From contig NZ_LQPC01000047.1 in assembly GCF_002101705.1 (NCBI RefSeq), positions 310,001 to 374,000 of the forward strand: a DNA stretch of 64,000 nucleotides. Reading direction: 5' to 3'. Shown here piece by piece: positions 9,800 through 18,418 of the stretch. The DNA is from Mycolicibacterium iranicum (GTDB lineage Bacteria; Actinomycetota; Actinomycetes; Mycobacteriales; Mycobacteriaceae). The notes beneath the pieces were generated by a model. The model saw only the letters and a list, made by a program, of their open reading frames with translations, had not been told where the DNA came from and did not search any database. The first letter of the stretch is position 1; the number at the start of each line of letters is the position of its first letter. Position numbers and translations under genes: made by a program.

Positions 9800-10168
9800 G
9801 TGATCGAGGTGCTGACCGACATGCCTGAGGGCGTGCTGGGCCTGCAGGTATCCGGCCGGCTGCAAGGCGAGGATCTGCGCGGTATCGAGCCGGCGCTTGA
9901 ACAGATGCTCACGACAGGCGAGATCAGGATCGTCGAGATCATCACGTCCGACTACGAGGGGTTCGGCCGTGGTGGTCTCGTCGAGGACCTGAAATTCGGC
10001 CTGGGTTCGGTTGTGAAGCACCATGGGTCCTTCAAACGGATCGCTGTGGTGACCGATAAGGACTGGGTCGCCCACACGCTTCACGCCCTGGCGTGGATGG
10101 TGCCCGGGGAGATCGCCCTGTTCGGCCTCGACGACATCGATCGTGCGAAGAAATGGGCGGCGGACTGA
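9800..10168 (+). CDS. SpoIIAA-like (STAS-fold) protein
   Basis: A 122-residue protein with the alternating strand/helix pattern of the SpoIIAA-like family: an N-terminal VIEVLTDMPEGVLGLQVSG strand pair, a central DYEGF segment, FKRIAVVTDKDWV, and a C-terminal FGLDDIDRAKKW. Such single-domain proteins are found in stress loci; their partners are mostly unknown. The GTG at 9800 begins the conserved domain and has an AGAAAGAAAG stretch upstream. Earlier in-frame codons run into the tail of the preceding gene. It lies 55 bases after the membrane-protein gene, probably in one transcript. Confidence 0.8.
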   Translation: MIEVLTDMPEGVLGLQVSGRLQGEDLRGIEPALEQMLTTGEIRIVEIITSDYEGFGRGGLVEDLKFGLGSVVKHHGSFKRIAVVTDKDWVAHTLHALAWMVPGEIALFGLDDIDRAKKWAAD

Positions 10169-10182
10169 GGACGTCGGCGGTC

Positions 10183-10222
10183 GGGGCCATTCGGGTCGCC
10201 AAGTAGGGACTTTATGCCACAG
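10183..10222. promoter_or_regulatory. Paired DosR-like boxes upstream of the PNPOx-pfkB-kinase operon
   Basis: GGGACTTTATGCCAC (10206-10220) matches the DosR consensus core closely. A weaker half, GGGGCCATTCGGGTCG, lies at 10183-10198. Pairs about 20 bases apart are usual for strong DosR promoters. They precede the gene starting at 10256. Confidence 0.78.
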
Positions 10223-10255
10223 ACCCAATGCCGTTGCGCTGCTTACAGTCACCCC

Positions 10256-10705
10256 ATGACCGATCGCAACGACCAGATGAGCGTCCTGTCCGAGACCGAG
10301 TGCTGGCAACTGTTGGCCGATGCCGGGCTGGGGCGGCTGGTCACCAACGCCGACGGCAGGCCCGCGATCTTCCCGGTGAACTTCGCTGTGCAGAACCGCA
10401 CGGTTCTCTTCCGGACCGCTGAAGGCACCAAGCTGGTCGGCGCCGCGATCAACAACAACGTGCTGTTCGAGGCGGACGGTTATACGTCCGACGAGGGCTG
10501 GAGTGTGATCGTCGCGGGCGTTGCACGCTCCCTGCGCAGCGACGAAGAAATCGCCGAGGCCGAACAGGTTGAACTGGTTCCGTGGGTGGCGTCGGAGAAG
10601 AAGCATTTCATCCGAATCCGCCCGCGCAACGTCACCGGCCGACGGTTTCAGTTCGCCACCCAGCCCGCCGACATGCTCGCTGCCGAAGATCCCGTGTTGG
10701 GATGA
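10256..10705 (+). CDS. Pyridoxamine 5'-phosphate oxidase-like flavoprotein
   Basis: A 149-residue protein of the split-beta-barrel PNPOx-like family. Marks are GRLVTNADGRPAIFPVNF, then a beta-strand run with LFRTAEGTK, and SVIVAGVARSL followed by the RIRPRNVTGRRF strand. Small proteins of this type bind FMN, F420 or haem, and one (Rv3129) is in the M. tuberculosis DosR regulon. The ATG at 10256 is preferred. An upstream in-frame ATG at 10214 lies inside the DosR box and would put the regulator site in coding DNA. A third ATG at 10277 is possible. Next gene starts 25 bases later. Confidence 0.82.
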   Translation: MTDRNDQMSVLSETECWQLLADAGLGRLVTNADGRPAIFPVNFAVQNRTVLFRTAEGTKLVGAAINNNVLFEADGYTSDEGWSVIVAGVARSLRSDEEIAEAEQVELVPWVASEKKHFIRIRPRNVTGRRFQFATQPADMLAAEDPVLG

Positions 10706-10730
10706 AACCACACATCGAACGGAGTCGACG

Positions 10731-12776
10731 ATGACCACTGCGCGACGAGTGAACCAGGATCATCCGCGTAGGGTGTTCCGGGATCGCCGGGAGGCCGGAC
10801 GGGTTCTCGCCGGACTGCTCGGCGCCTACCGCGGCCGGGGCAACGTGGTGGTCCTCGGGCTGGCCCGCGGTGGGGTACCGGTGGCCTGGGAAGTGGCGGC
10901 GGCCCTCGGGGTTCCGTTGGATGGCTTCATTGTTCGCAAATTGGGCGCTCCAGGCCACGACGAATTCGCCATGGGTGCGCTGGCCAGCGGAGGCCGCGTC
11001 GTCCTCAACGACGACGTGGTACGCGCCCTGCGCGTGTCTCCTCAGCAGTTACGCGATATCGCCGAGCGCGAGGGCCGCGAACTCCTCCGGCGCGAGGCTG
11101 CATACCGCGGAGGTCGACGGCCGCTGGACCTGGCGGGCAAGACGGTAATCCTCGTCGATGACGGTTTGGCCACCGGCTCGAGCATGCTCGCCGCCGTACA
11201 CGCACTGCGGGAGATGGCCCCTGCCGAGATCGTCGTCGCGGTCCCTGCCGCTCCGGAATCGACGTGCCGCGAGTTCGCCGGAATCGTCGACGACGTCGTC
11301 TGCGCGTCGATGCCCACCCCGTTTCTCGCAGTGGGGGAGTCGTTCTGGGATTTCCGGCAGGTCAGCGACGACGACGTACGCGAGCTGCTGACCACGCCAA
11401 CCACCGGCATGGCCACCGCGCGAATCCGCCTGGCGGAGACACCGGCCGAGATAATCAGCCGCACCGCTGTCGATGCGCCTGCCGGTGTGCCGCCACGGGA
11501 GGCGCTCGACGAGCTCATCGGTGACGCTCGTATCGTGCTGATCGGCGAAAGTTCGCACGGCACAGCCGAGTTCTATCAGGCCCGGGCCGAGATCACCAAG
11601 TGGCTGATCGAGGAAAAGGGTTTCTGCGGCATTGCCGCCGAGGCGGACTGGCCGGATGCCTACCGGGTCAACCGGTACGTCCGCGGTCTTGGTTCGGACG
11701 GGTCCGCCGAGGAGGCCTTGCGCGGTTTCGAGCGATTCCCGGCGTGGATGTGGCGCAACACCGTCGTGCGCGACTTTGTCGGGTGGCTGCACGGCCACAA
11801 CTCTGCGGCGCGTACGGCGGGGCGGGGTGAGGCCGGCTTCTACGGGTTGGACCTTTACAGCCTGCACCGGTCGATGCGCGAGGTGATCCGATATCTGGAG
11901 AACGTCGATCCGGAAGCCGCGCAGCGGGCACGCGAGCGCTATGCGTGCTTCGACCACACCTCTGCCGACGACGGGCAGGCCTACGGTTTTGCCGCGGCGT
12001 TCGGCGCCGGGCTGTCCTGCGAGCGTCAGGCAATCGAGCAGCTTGTCGAGATGCAGCGCAACGCAATCGACCATGTGAGACGTGACGGGATCCTCGCCGA
12101 AGACGAGAACTTCTACGCGCAGCAGAATGCTCAAACCGTGCGCGATGCCGAGGTGTACTACCGTGCGATGTTCGGCGGCCGAGTCACCTCGTGGAACCTG
12201 CGGGACAAGCACATGGCCCAGACCCTGGAGGCGCTGCTGTCCCACCTCGATCGTCGAGGTGGAGCAGAACCTGCACGGATCGTGGTGTGGGCGCACAATT
12301 CTCATGTCGGTGATGCCAGGGCCACCGAGGTCGGTTCCGATGGGCAGTTGACACTGGGCCAGCTGGCCCGCGAACGGTATGGCGATGACGCCCGGTTGAT
12401 CGGATTCACGACGTACAGCGGTACCGTGACGGCAGCCAGCGAATGGGGCGCGGTGGCCGAGCGCAAAGTCGTCCGGCCGGCGCTCAACGGCAGCGTCGAA
12501 GAGTTGTTCCACGAAGTCGAGAGGCCCGAATTTCTGGTGTCGCCTCTCATCAGCCGTGCCGCCAAGGAACCTCTCGACGCTGTTCGGCTCGGACGTGCGA
12601 TCGGGGTCATCTATCTCCCTGCGACAGAACGGCAGAGCCACTACTACCACGTCCGGCCCGGTGACCAGTTCGACGCCATCATCCACATCGACAAGACCAC
12701 GGCCCTGGAGCCGCTGGAGGCCACCAGCCTGTGGGTCGCCGGCGAGACACCCGAAACGTATCCGTCGGGGCTATGA
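10731..12776 (+). CDS. Phosphoribosyltransferase-erythromycin esterase fusion, Rv2030c-like
   Basis: A 681-residue two-domain protein. The N-terminal ~230 residues are a phosphoribosyltransferase-like domain, with the PRPP-loop motif VILVDDGLATGSS near residue 140. The C-terminal domain is erythromycin-esterase-like, with GESSHGTAEF at about 271-280 and repeated conserved His/Glu (VWAHNSHVGD). This fusion and length match Rv2030c of the M. tuberculosis DosR regulon, whose reaction is unknown. The ATG has a GGAG site. Its stop overlaps the pfkB start by 4 bases (ATGA). Earlier in-frame starts would run through the preceding gene. Confidence 0.92.
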   Translation: MTTARRVNQDHPRRVFRDRREAGRVLAGLLGAYRGRGNVVVLGLARGGVPVAWEVAAALGVPLDGFIVRKLGAPGHDEFAMGALASGGRVVLNDDVVRALRVSPQQLRDIAEREGRELLRREAAYRGGRRPLDLAGKTVILVDDGLATGSSMLAAVHALREMAPAEIVVAVPAAPESTCREFAGIVDDVVCASMPTPFLAVGESFWDFRQVSDDDVRELLTTPTTGMATARIRLAETPAEIISRTAVDAPAGVPPREALDELIGDARIVLIGESSHGTAEFYQARAEITKWLIEEKGFCGIAAEADWPDAYRVNRYVRGLGSDGSAEEALRGFERFPAWMWRNTVVRDFVGWLHGHNSAARTAGRGEAGFYGLDLYSLHRSMREVIRYLENVDPEAAQRARERYACFDHTSADDGQAYGFAAAFGAGLSCERQAIEQLVEMQRNAIDHVRRDGILAEDENFYAQQNAQTVRDAEVYYRAMFGGRVTSWNLRDKHMAQTLEALLSHLDRRGGAEPARIVVWAHNSHVGDARATEVGSDGQLTLGQLARERYGDDARLIGFTTYSGTVTAASEWGAVAERKVVRPALNGSVEELFHEVERPEFLVSPLISRAAKEPLDAVRLGRAIGVIYLPATERQSHYYHVRPGDQFDAIIHIDKTTALEPLEATSLWVAGETPETYPSGL

Positions 12777-13735
12777 GACATTCGGCCGTTGTCACGTTGA
12801 CGATGAATCCGGCCCTCGACGTCACCGCCGATGCCGACCAGGTCCTTCCTACCGAGAAAATCCGTTGTCGCGCAGAGAGATACGACGCCGGTGGCGGCGG
12901 TATCAATGTCGCGCGCTTCATCCACGCCTTGGGTGAGCCGGTCTCGGCGGTGTTCGCGGCGGGCGGATCCACGGGTAGCCGTGTGATCGATCTGGTGAAT
13001 GCTGCCGGGGTACCCAACACGCCGGTCCCAATCGGCGGCTCAACCCGCGAGAGCTTCACCGTCAACGAGCGCACAACCGGCAGACAGTATCGATTCGTGC
13101 TTCCCGGTCCCGTCGTCAACGCGGCCGAGCAGGATCAGTGTCTCGACGCACTGCGGCGAGCTGCGGCATCGGCTCGGTTCGTGGTGGCCAGCGGGAGCCT
13201 GCCCCCCGGGGTGCGGCCCGATTTCTATCAGTGCGTTGCCGATGTGTGTCGGCGGGCGGACGCCCGCCTGATCCTCGACGCCTCCGGTGGCGGACTGACC
13301 CACGTCACGTCGGGAGTGCGCGTGCTCAAGCCGAGCGTTCGGGAACTGCGCGAATGCATCGGCCGGCCCCTGGACACCGAAGCAGAGCAGATCGCGGCGG
13401 CCCGCGAGCTGATTGCGCGCGGGATGACGGACGCGGTCGTCGTGTCGCTGGGCTCGCAGGGCGCTCTGGTCGTGGAGTCCTCGCGTAGCGAACGTGTTCC
13501 GGCGATCGCTGCGAATACCGTCAGCGGTGTGGGTGCCGGTGACGCGATGGTCGCGGGAATGGTGGTGGGACTGTTGCGGGGGTGGGCGTTGGGTCGCGCC
13601 GTTGGGTACGGAACCGCCGCCGCGGCGGCAAAGTTGCAGACCCCGGGCACGTCCGCGTTTAGCCTGACCGACGTTGATCGTTTGTTCGGTAACTCGGTAA
13701 AGACTGGATCAGAAAGCGTCATTATTTCGTCATAA
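12773..13735 (+). CDS. pfkB: PfkB-family sugar kinase (phosphofructokinase 2 type)
   Basis: A 320-residue ribokinase-fold kinase. It opens VVTLTMNPALDVT and has the AGGGGINVAR substrate motif. The C-terminal signature GVGAGDAMVAG near residue 251 carries the catalytic Asp. The closest family is 1-phosphofructokinase/phosphofructokinase-2; M. tuberculosis PfkB (Rv2029c) is DosR-induced. Gene order Rv2030c-like, pfkB, haem kinase repeats the Rv2030c-Rv2029c-(Rv2028c)-Rv2027c block of M. tuberculosis, without the USP gene. The start overlaps the preceding stop. It could phosphorylate fructose 6-phosphate or tagatose 6-phosphate. Confidence 0.9.
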   Translation: MRHSAVVTLTMNPALDVTADADQVLPTEKIRCRAERYDAGGGGINVARFIHALGEPVSAVFAAGGSTGSRVIDLVNAAGVPNTPVPIGGSTRESFTVNERTTGRQYRFVLPGPVVNAAEQDQCLDALRRAAASARFVVASGSLPPGVRPDFYQCVADVCRRADARLILDASGGGLTHVTSGVRVLKPSVRELRECIGRPLDTEAEQIAAARELIARGMTDAVVVSLGSQGALVVESSRSERVPAIAANTVSGVGAGDAMVAGMVVGLLRGWALGRAVGYGTAAAAAKLQTPGTSAFSLTDVDRLFGNSVKTGSESVIISS

Positions 13736-13785
13736 TTTACGCGTTTTTTTTCGCATCACGAACTGTCTAGTGGCACGATGGTCGT

Positions 13786-15501
13786 GTGACCGGCGAGGTC
13801 GGACCGGACGTTGACATCGGCATGCGTCCGCTGCGGGACACCTTGTCTCAGCTGCGGCTTCGGGAGCTGCTCAACGAGGTGCAGGAGCGCGTCGAGCAGA
13901 TTGTCGAAGGACGGGATCGGCTCGACGGCCTTCTGGATGCCATGCTGGTCGTCACCTCCGGTCTGGAGCTCGACGAGACGCTACGCACCATTGTCCGGAC
14001 CGCGATCGAGCTGGTCGACGCCCAGTACGGGGCCCTGGGGGTGCGAGGCCACGACCACGAGCTTGTCGAGTTCATCTACCAGGGGATCGACGAAGCCACC
14101 AGGGATCAGATCGGTCATCTTCCCGAGGGGCGGGGAGTGCTGGGCGTGCTAATCGACGATCCGAAGCCGATTAGGCTGGATCAGATCTCGAAACATGCTG
14201 CGTCAGTCGGGTTTCCGCGCAACCACCCGCCGATGCGAACGTTTCTGGGGGTGCCGGTGCGCATCCGCGACGAAGTGTTCGGCAATTTGTATCTGACCGA
14301 GAAAGCGGGCGGCCAGCCGTTCAGTGAGGACGACGAGGTCCTTGTCCAGGCGCTGGCAGCGGCCGCCGGAATCGCCATCGAGAACGCGCGACTCTACGAA
14401 CAGTCCAAGATGAGGCAGTCCTGGATCGCCGCGACGCGCGATATCGGCACGGAAATGCTCTCCGGCGTCGACCCGTCGCGAGTGTTCCGACTGGTGGCCG
14501 ATGAATCCCGGCATCTCAGCGGAGCTGAGCTGACACTGGTCGCGGTCCGCACCGACCTTGAGGAGAACAACAACCCGGTCGACGAGCTGGTAGTCGCCGC
14601 CACGGCCGGCGACGGATCCGGGGCGGTGGTCACCGCGGTGCCCATCGGCGACGGCGCGATCGGCGAAGTCTTCGCCAGTCAAACTCCGCGTAGCTTCGAG
14701 GGGTTGCAGCTGGATGCCGAGAACAGTGCGCGAGGGCCCGCACTGGTCTTACCGTTCCGGGCGACCGGCGCCATCGCCGGCGTCGTGGTCGCTGTGCGGC
14801 CGCCGGGAGCACCCCCTTTCAGCGCCGACGAACTCGACATGATGGCGGCGTTCGTGGATCAGGCGGCGCTGGCGTGGCAGCTCGCCACGACCCAGCGGCA
14901 GTTGCGGGAACTCGACGTGCTGACCGACCGGGATCGCATCGCCCGGGATTTGCACGACCATGTCATTCAGCGGCTGTTCGCCGTCGGCCTGGCGTTGCAG
15001 GGCACGATCCCTCGGGTGCGCGGGGCCGACGTGCAGAATCGGCTTAACGAATGCGTGGACGATCTGCAGCAGGTGATCCAGGAGATTCGCACCGCGATCT
15101 TTGATCTGCACGCGGGGCATAACGGCAATACACGGCTCCGTCAGCGGCTCGACGAAGCCATCGCGGCATTCGCGAGCTCCGATGTGCACACGACAGTCAA
15201 GTTCTCGGGGCCGCTGTCGGTTGTCGACGCGGTTCTGGCCGACCATGCCGAAGCGGTCGTGCGCGAGGCGGTCAGCAATGCGGTTCGCCACGCTCATGCC
15301 ACCGCGTTGACCGTCGCCGTCACCGCAGGCGAGGAATTTCGCGTAGAGATCACCGACGACGGCGACGGCATCCCCGTCGATGTGACCGAAAGTGGTTTGA
15401 GCAATTTGCGCCGGCGTGCCTCGGAGGCGGGAGGCACGTTCTCCGTTGGACAGGGTTCAGGCGGGGGCACGCAGCTCGTCTGGAGCGCGCCGCTGAAATG
15501 A
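13786..15501 (+). CDS. dosT: Haem-GAF oxygen/redox sensor histidine kinase, DosT/DosS type
   Basis: A 571-residue cytosolic kinase with two GAF domains (about 60-200 and 230-365) and a HisKA_3/HATPase core. In the first GAF, NHPPMRTFLGVPV contains His147 and LYL contains Tyr169. These match the haem ligand and distal Tyr numbering of M. tuberculosis DosT (His147/Tyr169; DosS His149/Tyr171). RDLHDHVIQRLF holds the phospho-accepting His390; NAVRHAH and DDGDGIP are ATP-lid motifs. It probably phosphorylates the DosR encoded 28 kb away. The locus matches that of dosT. GTG start; ATG at 13822 is an alternative. Confidence 0.93.
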   Translation: MTGEVGPDVDIGMRPLRDTLSQLRLRELLNEVQERVEQIVEGRDRLDGLLDAMLVVTSGLELDETLRTIVRTAIELVDAQYGALGVRGHDHELVEFIYQGIDEATRDQIGHLPEGRGVLGVLIDDPKPIRLDQISKHAASVGFPRNHPPMRTFLGVPVRIRDEVFGNLYLTEKAGGQPFSEDDEVLVQALAAAAGIAIENARLYEQSKMRQSWIAATRDIGTEMLSGVDPSRVFRLVADESRHLSGAELTLVAVRTDLEENNNPVDELVVAATAGDGSGAVVTAVPIGDGAIGEVFASQTPRSFEGLQLDAENSARGPALVLPFRATGAIAGVVVAVRPPGAPPFSADELDMMAAFVDQAALAWQLATTQRQLRELDVLTDRDRIARDLHDHVIQRLFAVGLALQGTIPRVRGADVQNRLNECVDDLQQVIQEIRTAIFDLHAGHNGNTRLRQRLDEAIAAFASSDVHTTVKFSGPLSVVDAVLADHAEAVVREAVSNAVRHAHATALTVAVTAGEEFRVEITDDGDGIPVDVTESGLSNLRRRASEAGGTFSVGQGSGGGTQLVWSAPLK

Positions 15502-15513
15502 TCCCCGGTGGCC

Positions 15514-16149
15514 TCAGCGGAGCGCGTCGAGGATGGTCGAGTCGGCCAGCAGCCCCTCGGTATACAACTCGAGCGCGGGTTCGATCATGTCATCGGCGTA
15601 GTCGCGCAGCACGGCCGCCATATTGTTCGGGGTGGGATGGCGGCGCCGGTACAGCAGGAAACCACCGGTGTTGTTGAGCGCGAGAAACATTGCGCGTCCG
15701 CGAGGATTGCGGCTGGGCTTGATCGTTCCGGCGCGCACACCGTCGTCGAGATAGTCGATGGCATTCTCGATCATTCTGTCCAGCAGGCTGCTTCCCAGCT
15801 CGCGACCGTCTTCCATGCTGCGCACCAGATAAGCCATCATGGGCGCGAACGACTCGATTCCGGCGATCGCGGCAAGCCACGATGCTGGGTCGTGCGACTG
15901 CAGCGCTTCGTCTTTCGAGGCGCGAACGGTCTCGATGATGTAGTCGTCGCAGGCCTTGATCAGGTTGCGTTTAGAGCCGAACAGGTCACGAACGGCACCG
16001 GGGCTCAGTCCGGCGGCCGAGGCGATTGCGCGCATCGGCGTCCGAAATCCCTGGGTGCCGAACTTCACTACCGCGGCGTCTCGGACTTGCGCGCGTAGCT
16101 GCTCTTCGGCGGCATGAACGGCGATCTTCGCGTCATCGAGGACGGTCAT
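15514..16149 (-). CDS. TetR-family transcriptional regulator
   Basis: A 211-residue one-component repressor-type protein. The N-terminal helix-turn-helix (about 20-65) reads AAVVKFGTQGF, MRAIASAAGLSPGAVRDLFGSKRNLIKACDDY. The rest is a helical ligand domain ending in a hydrophobic Leu-rich segment. A GGAGGAG ribosome site precedes the ATG. It is convergent with the sensor kinase (12 bases between stops). The target is not evident; the nearest candidate is the small operon on the same strand upstream. Confidence 0.88.
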   Translation of the reverse strand: MTVLDDAKIAVHAAEEQLRAQVRDAAVVKFGTQGFRTPMRAIASAAGLSPGAVRDLFGSKRNLIKACDDYIIETVRASKDEALQSHDPASWLAAIAGIESFAPMMAYLVRSMEDGRELGSSLLDRMIENAIDYLDDGVRAGTIKPSRNPRGRAMFLALNNTGGFLLYRRRHPTPNNMAAVLRDYADDMIEPALELYTEGLLADSTILDALR

Positions 16150-16216
16150 GTCAACAACTCCTCCGGCTCGGAGACGGGTCTCAGTTATGCAGCATCACCC
16201 GTGGGCACGCGTCCAA

Positions 16217-16669
16217 TTAGGGTCGTTGGGTCCGCGTCGACGAGACCAAAGTCCTCAATGCGCCTGAGTAGCCGACAAAAGCGAGGTAGCCGCCCGCTGC
16301 TGCGAATCCGAGGTGTGCAACCGGCCAGAGTGTGCTGCCTGCCATGCTGAGATCTACGCGGTCGGCCACGAATGTCGGAAACGCGAGCAGCAGGATGCTT
16401 CTGATGATCACCAGCCACCCGAACACAGAGATCACCATGGCGGCGGGACTGTGCCACAGCTGGTGAAAGGCGACCACGGTGAGACCAGAGAGAAGACCGA
16501 CAATGCCGAGCGCCCAGCACCATAGCGCGCTGCCGGTAAGGGCGGCGTACAGAGGCTCCCGGTGCGGTGTGTCAAGGACGGCGGCCGCGCTGGCGATCGC
16601 CAAGAACGGCCCCAGCACTCGCGCGAACTGTACGGTGCGGTTCTGGGCTTGAGGCGTGCTTACAGTCAT
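16217..16669 (-). CDS. Four-helix membrane protein, paralogue of the protein at 9283
   Basis: A 150-residue protein with four hydrophobic helices and no recognised motif. It aligns along its whole length with the protein at 9283 (VQFARVLGPFLAIASAAAV, FHQLWHSPAAMVISVFGWL, RSILLLAFP). It follows the 85-residue gene at 16987 by 60 bases on the same strand, and the pair shares the DosR-like box at 17067. Having two copies inside one island suggests a conserved membrane role under hypoxia, but I cannot name it. Confidence 0.78.
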   Translation of the reverse strand: MTVSTPQAQNRTVQFARVLGPFLAIASAAAVLDTPHREPLYAALTGSALWCWALGIVGLLSGLTVVAFHQLWHSPAAMVISVFGWLVIIRSILLLAFPTFVADRVDLSMAGSTLWPVAHLGFAAAGGYLAFVGYSGALRTLVSSTRTQRP

Positions 16670-16729
16670 GCCGATCTGCTACTGACTGGATGCGTTCGCC
16701 TGAGCGTGGCGTTCGCTGTCGTGCGCCGC

Positions 16730-16987
16730 TCACGCCGCAACGGTGACATCGACCGACAAAGCCTCGGCAATGGCGTGAGCCGACGCCCAGTCGCCTTCTC
16801 GAAGCGTCCGTGCGAAGTCCTCTGCCAGGAAGCTGTGCGCCCCCAACTGGGCCAGCCACGCCGACACAATCGTGGTGATCTCATCCGCTGTGACATGGAC
16901 GCAGCGTTCGCGATGCAGACGGTCAGTCACGACGTAGACGGTTCGAACCGGTTCCCTACGACGTATCAAGCCGTTGAGCGTCTTCAT
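16730..16987 (-). CDS. Small protein of unknown function (85 residues)
   Basis: I do not recognise this family. The protein begins MKTLNGLIRRREPVRTVYVV, has HRERCVHVTADEITTIVSAWLAQLG, and ends in an acidic/hydrophobic segment with WASAHAIAEALSVDVTV; the pattern suggests a compact alpha/beta fold without membrane segment. An AAGGAG ribosome site lies just upstream of the ATG. The DosR-like box at 17067-17084 is about 80 bases upstream, so hypoxic induction together with the downstream membrane protein is likely. Confidence 0.72.
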   Translation of the reverse strand: MKTLNGLIRRREPVRTVYVVTDRLHRERCVHVTADEITTIVSAWLAQLGAHSFLAEDFARTLREGDWASAHAIAEALSVDVTVAA

Positions 16988-17066
16988 CGTTCGCTCCTTG
17001 TTCTTCGGACCCTTCCATCACATCACCGTCGAACCGATTGCACTAAGGCCGAAGTGCGGGGATAAG

Positions 17067-17084
17067 TGAGTCTTTGGTCCCATC
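17067..17084. promoter_or_regulatory. DosR-like box upstream of the 85-residue protein operon
   Basis: TGAGTCTTTGGTCCCATC, whose reverse reads GATGGGACCAAAGACTCA, matches the DosR consensus core. It sits between the end of the gene at 17107 and the minus-strand gene starting at 16987, so it can only serve the latter. Confidence 0.75.
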
Positions 17085-17106
17085 GATCGTGGGCCCCGCG
17101 GGAGCC

Positions 17107-18414
17107 TTATCGTGGCGCCGCGTGAAGGGCGAGCTTTTCGAGGAACCAGTCGCGGGCAAGTCGAGCGACCTGCTCGAGGGTGCCGGGTTCCTCGAACAGG
17201 TGCGTGGCACCGGGTACCACGGCGATGGCACACTCGGCCGACATCGCCTCCCGCGCACGAGAATTCAGTTCGAGCACCATTTCGTCACGGCCGCCGACGA
17301 TCAACAGGGTCGCGGCCGTGACATCGGCGAGCTTGGCGCCCGCGAGGTCGGGCCGACCGCCGCGCGACACGACAGCCTTGATATCGACGGGCGAGTCTGC
17401 CGCGGCCCTCAGCGCGGCGCCTGCGCCCGTGCTCGCGCCGAAGTAGCCAAGGGGCAGGCCGCCGATCTCGGGTCGGCCGGTGAGCCAGACGGTCGCATCG
17501 TTCAGGCGGCGTGCCAGCATCTCGATGTCGAAGACGTTGGCACGGTCGGCTTCCTCGGCAGGTGTCAGAAGGTCGAACAGCAGCGTCGCGAATCCCGCCT
17601 CGTTCAGAACCTTTGCGACGTAACGGTTGCGCAGGCTGTGGCGGCTGCTACCACTGCCGTGGGCGAAGATGACGGCGCCGCGTGCGTGGTGGGGCACGGT
17701 GAGATAGCCCTGGAGTTCAACCAGGCCCGAGGTGAACTGGACGGCGGCATCAAGGCACGTCCGGCGCGAACGATCCAGCAACGCGATCACTTCGTCGTCC
17801 GACGTGTGCGGTCGTTGGTGGCGGGTTTCTTCGACCGTCGCGTAGAAAAAGAAGGGCGATGCGTCCGGGCAGACAACGTCATCGGCGTGACCCCGCAGGG
17901 CCTCGATGACCTGGGCTGAGCCGGCCGGTGCGGCGACGACGACTCGCGTGGCGCCTCTGCTTCGCGCAAGTCGGCACGCCGCGATGGCGGGTGCGATGTT
18001 GACGAGTTCGTCGTCGACGATGACGGCGACTCGATCGAAGAACGGAACGCGTTCGTGAGCGCGGCGATACAACTGCACCTGGCGTTCGAGGTCGGCCCGC
18101 TGCGCCTGTTCGACCTCGGCCATCTGTTCGGCGCCGAGCGCGGTCTGCTGAGCCACCCTGTCGTTCACCACGCGAATGCCATCCTCGGCGACGGCGCCGA
18201 ACGTCACGTCGGGGTCGAACGGCAATGTCAGACTCCGAACGACGAGCACGTCGAGCGGTGCTCCCAGCGCCTCGGCGACCTCGAAGGCTACCGGGACCCC
18301 GTCGCGGGGCAACCCGAGCACCACGACATCCGCGCTGCGCAGAGGCGCGAGATACTCAGCCAGCCGACGACCGGTGTGGGCGAGGTGATTCCCGGAAAGC
18401 TGCATGTCCGTCAA
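17107..18414 (-). CDS. Phosphoribosyltransferase-dienelactone hydrolase-like fusion, Rv0571c-like
   Basis: A 435-residue fusion. Residues ~1-215 are a phosphoribosyltransferase-like domain (LPRDGVPVAFEVA, VAVIVDDELVN), but the PRPP loop lacks the usual TG pair. Residues ~225-435 are an alpha/beta hydrolase, with the HGSGSSRHS oxyanion segment, nucleophile elbow FGASTGAGA, Asp in GGRDEMV and His in GATHLFEEPG. Rv0571c of the DosR regulon has this layout. The start is TTG at 18414 or ATG at 18405, neither with a strong ribosome site. It is followed on the same strand by the DosR-box operon at 16987 and I saw no box of its own. Confidence 0.88.
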   Translation of the reverse strand: MTDMQLSGNHLAHTGRRLAEYLAPLRSADVVVLGLPRDGVPVAFEVAEALGAPLDVLVVRSLTLPFDPDVTFGAVAEDGIRVVNDRVAQQTALGAEQMAEVEQAQRADLERQVQLYRRAHERVPFFDRVAVIVDDELVNIAPAIAACRLARSRGATRVVVAAPAGSAQVIEALRGHADDVVCPDASPFFFYATVEETRHQRPHTSDDEVIALLDRSRRTCLDAAVQFTSGLVELQGYLTVPHHARGAVIFAHGSGSSRHSLRNRYVAKVLNEAGFATLLFDLLTPAEEADRANVFDIEMLARRLNDATVWLTGRPEIGGLPLGYFGASTGAGAALRAAADSPVDIKAVVSRGGRPDLAGAKLADVTAATLLIVGGRDEMVLELNSRAREAMSAECAIAVVPGATHLFEEPGTLEQVARLARDWFLEKLALHAAPR

Positions 18415-18418
18415 TCTT

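Noticed and set aside
10214..10255. Upstream ATG for the PNPOx-like gene
   Set aside because: It lies inside the DosR-like box; the later ATG leaves the regulator site in non-coding DNA.
11049..12686. Minus-strand open frame of 545 codons opposite the Rv2030c-like gene
   Set aside because: Antisense shadow of a conserved gene; no recognisable domain.
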